Part shown: positions 59,124-64,000 of the stretch, piece by piece
Layout of the letters: each line of letters starts with the position of its first letter
Position numbering within the stretch: the first letter of the stretch is position 1
Assembly (NCBI GenBank): GCA_035578155.1
Contig: JAPWDM010000005.1
Coordinates: 14,660,832 to 14,724,831, forward strand
Length of the DNA stretch: 64,000 bases
From: Brachynemurus nebulosus
Taxonomy: Eukaryota > Arthropoda > Insecta > Neuroptera > Myrmeleontidae
Direction of reading: 5' to 3'
Made by a program: the position numbers and the translations under genes
Notes under the pieces: model-generated
The model's database searches: none
The model's input: only the letters and a program-made list of their open reading frames with translations
Told to the model about the DNA's origin: nothing

Positions 59124-60528
59124 GTAAGTGCCGGTTTTGTGGTTAATTTATTCTATTTTGTTTTATTTAGTGATAGCGATATTGTGATGTTATGTACATG
59201 ATGTAATTATTATCTATTTTCATTATTTATAAAACACTTTTACTTTTTTACATAATTAATTCATACTTATTAATAATTTTTTGATAACTGCATTGGCGAA
59301 ATGTAATGTTATAATAATATAATTAATTCAATACTTATTTTTTTTACTTATGGCATAGTGAAATAAATACTTGTGTTGTTACTTTTTTAAATAATAAGAT
59401 AAATTTTTCATTAAATCCAATACTCCCGTTTGAGAATAGTGAAATATGAGGTTATTAGTTATTGTGCTATTCGTAACGAAAAACTAGTAAAATTTTCATA
59501 TGAATGTAAATTATTTCTATTTTTAGATGTACGAAACTTGCTTAATCATTCATACTTTGCGAAGAAATATTTTTTGAATTTTCGTGTATTTAAAGACTGC
59601 AATATTTTCCTCTAGATTTTTTTTTTTTTTGAGACAGTTTTTTCCCAATATGATTTTGACTTAAAATTTAAAAATTTGGTAAAATTTGAATTTTTTCCTT
59701 ATTATTTATAAGAAATTCGGTGGAATTTTGTAATTTTACTATATTATACAAAGTAATGTTAATATATAATATATAAAGTACATGGTATTTGAAGACCTAC
59801 AAATATCTCGGTATAGGTATTAATGAAATAGGTGATAAGATAATAATTGTATATTTGCATATTTATACAATAATTATTTTACTGATAAATAATGTAGGCG
59901 AAATGAAGAGACACGTACATATTAATGTGGAATTGTTTTAAATAATTTTGTAGAACGGAGATGAAATTTATGTTCATTTCAAGGAATTAATTAAATATTT
60001 CCTTTTTATCTGTTTTTGGATGTCTAATTGTAGTTTAAATTAATTCTTAAATAGGTCCTTAATTGAAATGATAAATTCTTTAATGGAATTCTCGATGTTC
60101 TGTTCCTACAAAACTTCAATTTCATTCCAATAAATTATACTTACTTTGTTGAAAATGAAAAAAGGAAGAGAATATTTTTTTAACAACTAAATTTATACTT
60201 ATAATTAATTATACTGTTCTCTTAACCTTTTCCAAGATACTTATAATTATGTTTGTAACTGCATGGGAAACTTTTGATTTGGGTAAAATTGCTTCTTGAT
60301 TTCCAAAGTTAGTGATTACATATTCAATATTTGAATTATCTCTATTTATTAAAATAAAACTAAAGATATTGAAATCTTATAATGTATTCCTACAAATTCT
60401 CAGCCATGTGTATGGTGTTTTCAAAAAACGAGGAAAATGCTGCGTATTTTTACATTTTAAAATCGGTTTTAAAAATATTTCACCTTAAAGAGGATAATTT
60501 AAACTTTATCAAGTATTAAGAGGTTTTA

Positions 60529-61170
60529 CATGGGTCTTTTTTTAGCAAAAAAAAACTATGTTTTGAATTTTTTTTGCAGACTTTTGGCAGATTATTAATT
60601 TATTATATGTTATTTTGAGATTGGCAGCTAATTGTCGAAAATCACTAATTTTTCGCCGTAGGCAGAGTAACTCGTGTAAGCCATATCCGAAATCAAAAAA
60701 CAATATTTTGTCTATTAGTAGATGCTTATGGCTTGTACTTGAACGAAGGATTACTGTTTCCGGGCATTACATCTCATTTTACAAGTAGAAAATCAACAAA
60801 CAACATGAAAATTTTTATCGAAAATTAAAATTTTTTGTTTAAAACGCTGTCAAAAATTGAAATTTTATTTTTTCTTAAAATCCTTCGTTCAAGTATAAGC
60901 CATAAGCATTTAATAATAGACAAAATTTTGTTTTCTGGTTTTGGATAAGGATTTCCCGAGTTACTTTGTCTACGGCGAAAAATTAGCGATTTTCGACAAC
61001 TAGCTGCCGATGACCGAATTTTCATTTTTCTTTTTTATGAAAATTCTTTTACGGTATCTCAAAATTATATATAGATAATAATATGTCAAAAGTTGGAATA
61101 AATAATATTTTCTTATACTGCAAAAACATACGTGTTTTTTTTTTGCTTAAAAAAACCTACGTAACCCCTT
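60529..61170. repeat. Foldback element, fullest copy
   Basis: The left arm begins near AGAGGTTTTACATGGGTC and the right ends near CCTACGTAACCCC. Long inner arms (ATTAGTAGATGCTTATGGCT and inverse; TCGCCGTAGGCAGAGTAACTC and near-inverse) are separated by a short spacer. A second copy is inside 55699-56474. Confidence 0.75.
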
Positions 61171-62558
61171 AATTCCTTCACGCATATAAGCGTAGGGAGA
61201 GTGAAAAAGAATTATGTTATGTTTAAAATTGTTTGTTAGGGCCTATTTAAACATATAAATGACAAATTATGATTACCTAATATATTTTTATATAATTTTT
61301 GAGCATGGGATAAATATGTCCCAGTAGCCGTAAATAGTACAAATTACGGAAGTATGAAAAATTTTAAGTGATTAAAATATTCTACTTTACTTATTTTATT
61401 ATAATTTACTTACCAAAATTGTAATTTATAACGTACAAAAATTTTTAAAAAAATTGAAACTAAAAATTAATAACGGACAACTTTGGAACTTTGTACCAAA
61501 GTTTTTTTGAAAATTGATAGGTTATTGCGTTCCAATACACGAAATTATTAAAACTACTATAGAAGAATAATAATATAAACTTACAAATGTTTTAAATCGT
61601 ACCAGTATTGTCTAAAACGTAAATATAAATTGGGCACAAATATGTCCCATATCCCTTAAGGGGTTAAATAAATTAAAGTTAAATGTACACTCTAAAAAGT
61701 ATGACACATTAGTGATTTTTCAGGGAATTATAACATCAGAAATTAGAGATTTCAGGCTTTAAAGTGCTCTTTTCAAAACTTTGGCGTTCCTTTTTTTTTT
61801 TTGATGAATGTATATTCGCGAATTCGCGAAATTTAAAAATTAATTACTTTCACAGATTTGTTACGGTAGTATTAGAAATTTAAAATCTTCAAGATTGTTA
61901 TAACTAATTTTAATAATTTTTAAACTGTATAAAAGTTCATTGAATACCTATTACGAATAAAATAAAATAAAAATTGGATTGCATACAACAAAACGGAAGA
62001 GTAAAAATTTTCAAGTTACGTAATTGTTCACTATACATTATACAATTAATACATATGGTGATTTTGTGATGGTGCTGTTAATAAAAATTTCTCTTTCATA
62101 ATTGTATGTATTTATTTGAATAAATTAATTTTACTATTGAAATTATTGCTATTTTTCTTTCTGTGAGTGATGTGGTAAATGCTATCGGCCAACCGTGCTG
62201 AATGATGATTATAATTCAATCAAATTCATGTTGATTTGTCGTATTTTTTTTTACATAGTAACACGTTTATAATAGCGATGAGTCATACATAGTATGTAGT
62301 ATGCTTTTGAGATGATGCGTGTGAATGTCGTGGGTCATATGCAGAGGCAATCTTCCTTCACATTAATTTTTTTTCAAATTCCGCGAAATGTATTTTAATT
62401 TTCGTGTTTTTTCGCAATACACTATATGAGTTATATTATCGCTTTAATTTTCCTATATTCTTTTTTTTTGTAAGTTTTAATTTTTTTTTATTAAGTCTAT
62501 TTACAGTTTTTTTTCTCACAGAGTGTTGACAACCCTGTTTCGAACCTTTTTCTACACT
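61171..62558. other. AT-rich stretch, nothing classified
   Basis: I see no coding frame or clear repeat ends. Confidence 0.5.
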
Positions 62559-63130
62559 CAGGGACGGGTTAACCCACTTTGGGGCCCTAGACATTTTCTT
62601 CTTACCGGACTCCCCCCCCCCCCCCAAGATATAGTGCATAGAAAAGAAGTGTAAAACAAAACAAATCTTAAATATTGATTCAAATATTCGAAATAGACAG
62701 TTTGATTGGACTCGTCAAAAAACCAGGCCCTTGCTTTTTGTCTCATTTACCCTAACTATTTATTTGAATTTCATTTTCGACTAAGTGGAAAACGACATTT
62801 CATATTACATGACCTAAGTTATGCCACTTAGGTAATGGTGGAAATAATTGCAGATTACAAGAAATCAGTTCAGAGTTAAATAATTGTTTGTAAACACTTC
62901 TCCAATGTATAAAAAAGAGTCGGTATTTGTCTGAATTACATGGTCGGCCAAGTGGTCGGAAGATGACATTTCATATTACACGACCTAATGTTATTCCAAT
63001 TAACGGCGGAAATGATTCCAGGCTACAAGAAATCTATTCAGAGTCAAAGAATTGCTTTTAAACATTTCTCTTACGCTTAAAAAAGTGTCGACAGAACGGA
63101 TTAACCTATTTTGGGGCCCTATATATTTTC
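62559..63130. repeat. hAT-like fragment with internal duplication
   Basis: CAGGGACGGGTTAACCCAC followed by TTTGGGGCCCTA is a typical hAT start. A second, diverged GGATTAACC...TTTTGGGGCCCTATA occurs at about 63098. The stretches 62778-62935 and 62966-63100 are diverged direct repeats (TTTCATATTACAYGACCTAA). A C11-12 run lies near 62613. No partner end found. Confidence 0.6.
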
Positions 63131-63283
63131 TTCTTACCGTGCCTGAATGTTATGTGGTGAAAATCTGTCTTAATTATGTAAAAATTGTCATACGTCAGTT
63201 CCACAATTCGTTGCTAGAAATTTTATTATTGCTAATAGTCTACTGCCAGGGTTGAATTTATCATTCTGACTTATTGTTAAAAT

Positions 63284-64000
63284 CAGTGGTTCCCAAACTT
63301 TTTGGTCTCGTAGATCACTTGGCACGGTTTTCGGTTATGGATAGATAGACTAGACCCCCTGTACAAGTTGAACAACAATTTTTGGGAATATAGCTTCCCT
63401 TCTTAAAAAATGTAGGTTGCGAGCAAAAAAAATCCTCGTTACCTCTCACAACAAGTAAATAAAAGTACTTGTTTCGCTGTAGATTTACTCTTACTATTGT
63501 AACTCCCATCATTTTATGGATCCCCAATTTTTCCCCATGTCGATGTGGACCCCTTGCAAGTCGTAATCGACTAGTGATGAGCAAAATTAGTCTTGGTCTT
63601 GCAGTCTTGTCTTGGTCTTGCATTTTTTGCAAGACCAAGAGCAAGACCAAGACTATAAGTATGGCTGGAAGACCAACACCAAGACTCAAGAGAGCAAAAC
63701 CAAGACAAAAGCAAGAAAAAAGCAAGACTCTTGCTAAACTATTTAAATAATTCTAAAGTATAATATTAATACCGTAAAGAGAGAAAATTCTGATTTTAGA
63801 AGAAAAAAAATTCCCTAATAAAAAAATGTAAGAAAGTGCAAGATTTTTAGCAATACCAAGACCAAGACTCAAACTGCTCTAGCAAGACCAAGACCAAGAT
63901 TCTTAATGCAAGACCAAGACCAAGACTGTCAAGTCTTGGTCTTGTTCGTGCATTTGCTCATCACTATAATCGACCTTTGGGACTCGATATAGACCACTTT
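63284..64000. mobile_element. hAT-like element, cut by window end
   Basis: It begins CAGTGGTTCCCAAACTTTTT, a classic hAT end. Its other end lies beyond the window. It is interrupted by 63572-63966. Confidence 0.65.
63572..63966. mobile_element. hAT-like MITE, 395 bp, 8-bp duplication TAATCGAC, made of CAAGACCAAGA repeats
   Basis: The ends TAGTGATGAGCAAA and (reversed) TAGTGATGAGCAAA are identical. TAATCGAC flanks at 63564-63571 and 63967-63974. Both arms are built from CTTGGTCTTG/CAAGACCAAG units. The open frames across it on both strands are repeat artefacts. Confidence 0.9.

Noticed and set aside
63315..63750. Opposed open frames of 136 and 93 codons
   Set aside because: They run through hAT-like ends and CAAGACCAAGA repeats; the composition explains them.

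Overview
This is A+T-rich genomic DNA from an animal, most likely an insect. It has intron-split genes with GT-AG junctions, long AT introns and many short DNA transposons. Nothing in it is bacterial or viral, and I saw no tRNA, rRNA or CRISPR array. I cannot name the species.

Three protein-coding genes lie head to tail on the + strand. (1) The 3' part of a BubR1/Bub1-type spindle checkpoint kinase gene (992-10434); its N-terminal Mad3/TPR exons lie before the window. It has a KEN box, a Bub3-binding GLEBS motif, a very long His/Gln-rich insert, two PP2A-B56-type LxxIxE motifs and a complete kinase domain. (2) A complete Tonsoku-like gene (TONSL, 12947-27176) of nine exons. They join without a frame break into 1401 codons: TPRs, three ankyrin repeats, a ubiquitin-like region and C-terminal leucine-rich repeats. 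(3) A complete trabid/ZRANB1 deubiquitinase gene (37041-50645) of seven exons and 702 codons: three NZF fingers, an ankyrin-like ubiquitin-binding region and an OTU catalytic domain. All junctions were set by eye from splice consensus, reading phase and remembered family sequence, and the joined frames are consistent. The three genes act in mitotic checkpoint, replication-fork repair and ubiquitin editing. They are independent housekeeping genes and I see no sign that they form one system.

The spaces between exons are a dense layer of non-autonomous DNA transposons. Many have readable inverted ends and target-site duplications: a Foldback/Mutator-like element with a 9-bp duplication (9541-10138); hAT-like elements with 8-bp duplications (14996, 16251, 34834, 55699, 63572); an unclassified 8-bp family (35456, 40197); PIF/Harbinger-like elements with TTA/TAA duplications (13310, 30312, 31989, 44127); Tc1/mariner-like elements at TA (32968, 35670, 37432, 49759); and a Helitron-like element between A and T (41157). 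Several are nested, two have related empty sites in the window, and one 1.1-kb element holds a broken THAP zinc-finger gene.

By region: 1-10434 is the checkpoint kinase gene; 10435-12946 is a short intergenic stretch; 12947-27176 is TONSL; 27177-37040 is transposon-rich intergenic DNA; 37041-50645 is trabid; 50646-64000 is intergenic or large-intron DNA with repeats and one possible first coding exon at 59117. No new multi-gene system stands out. The features most worth a second look are the His/Gln expansion with doubled LxxIxE motifs in the checkpoint kinase, the THAP relic, the GGGGTAATTGTGAA motif field in a TONSL intron, and the nested transposons.
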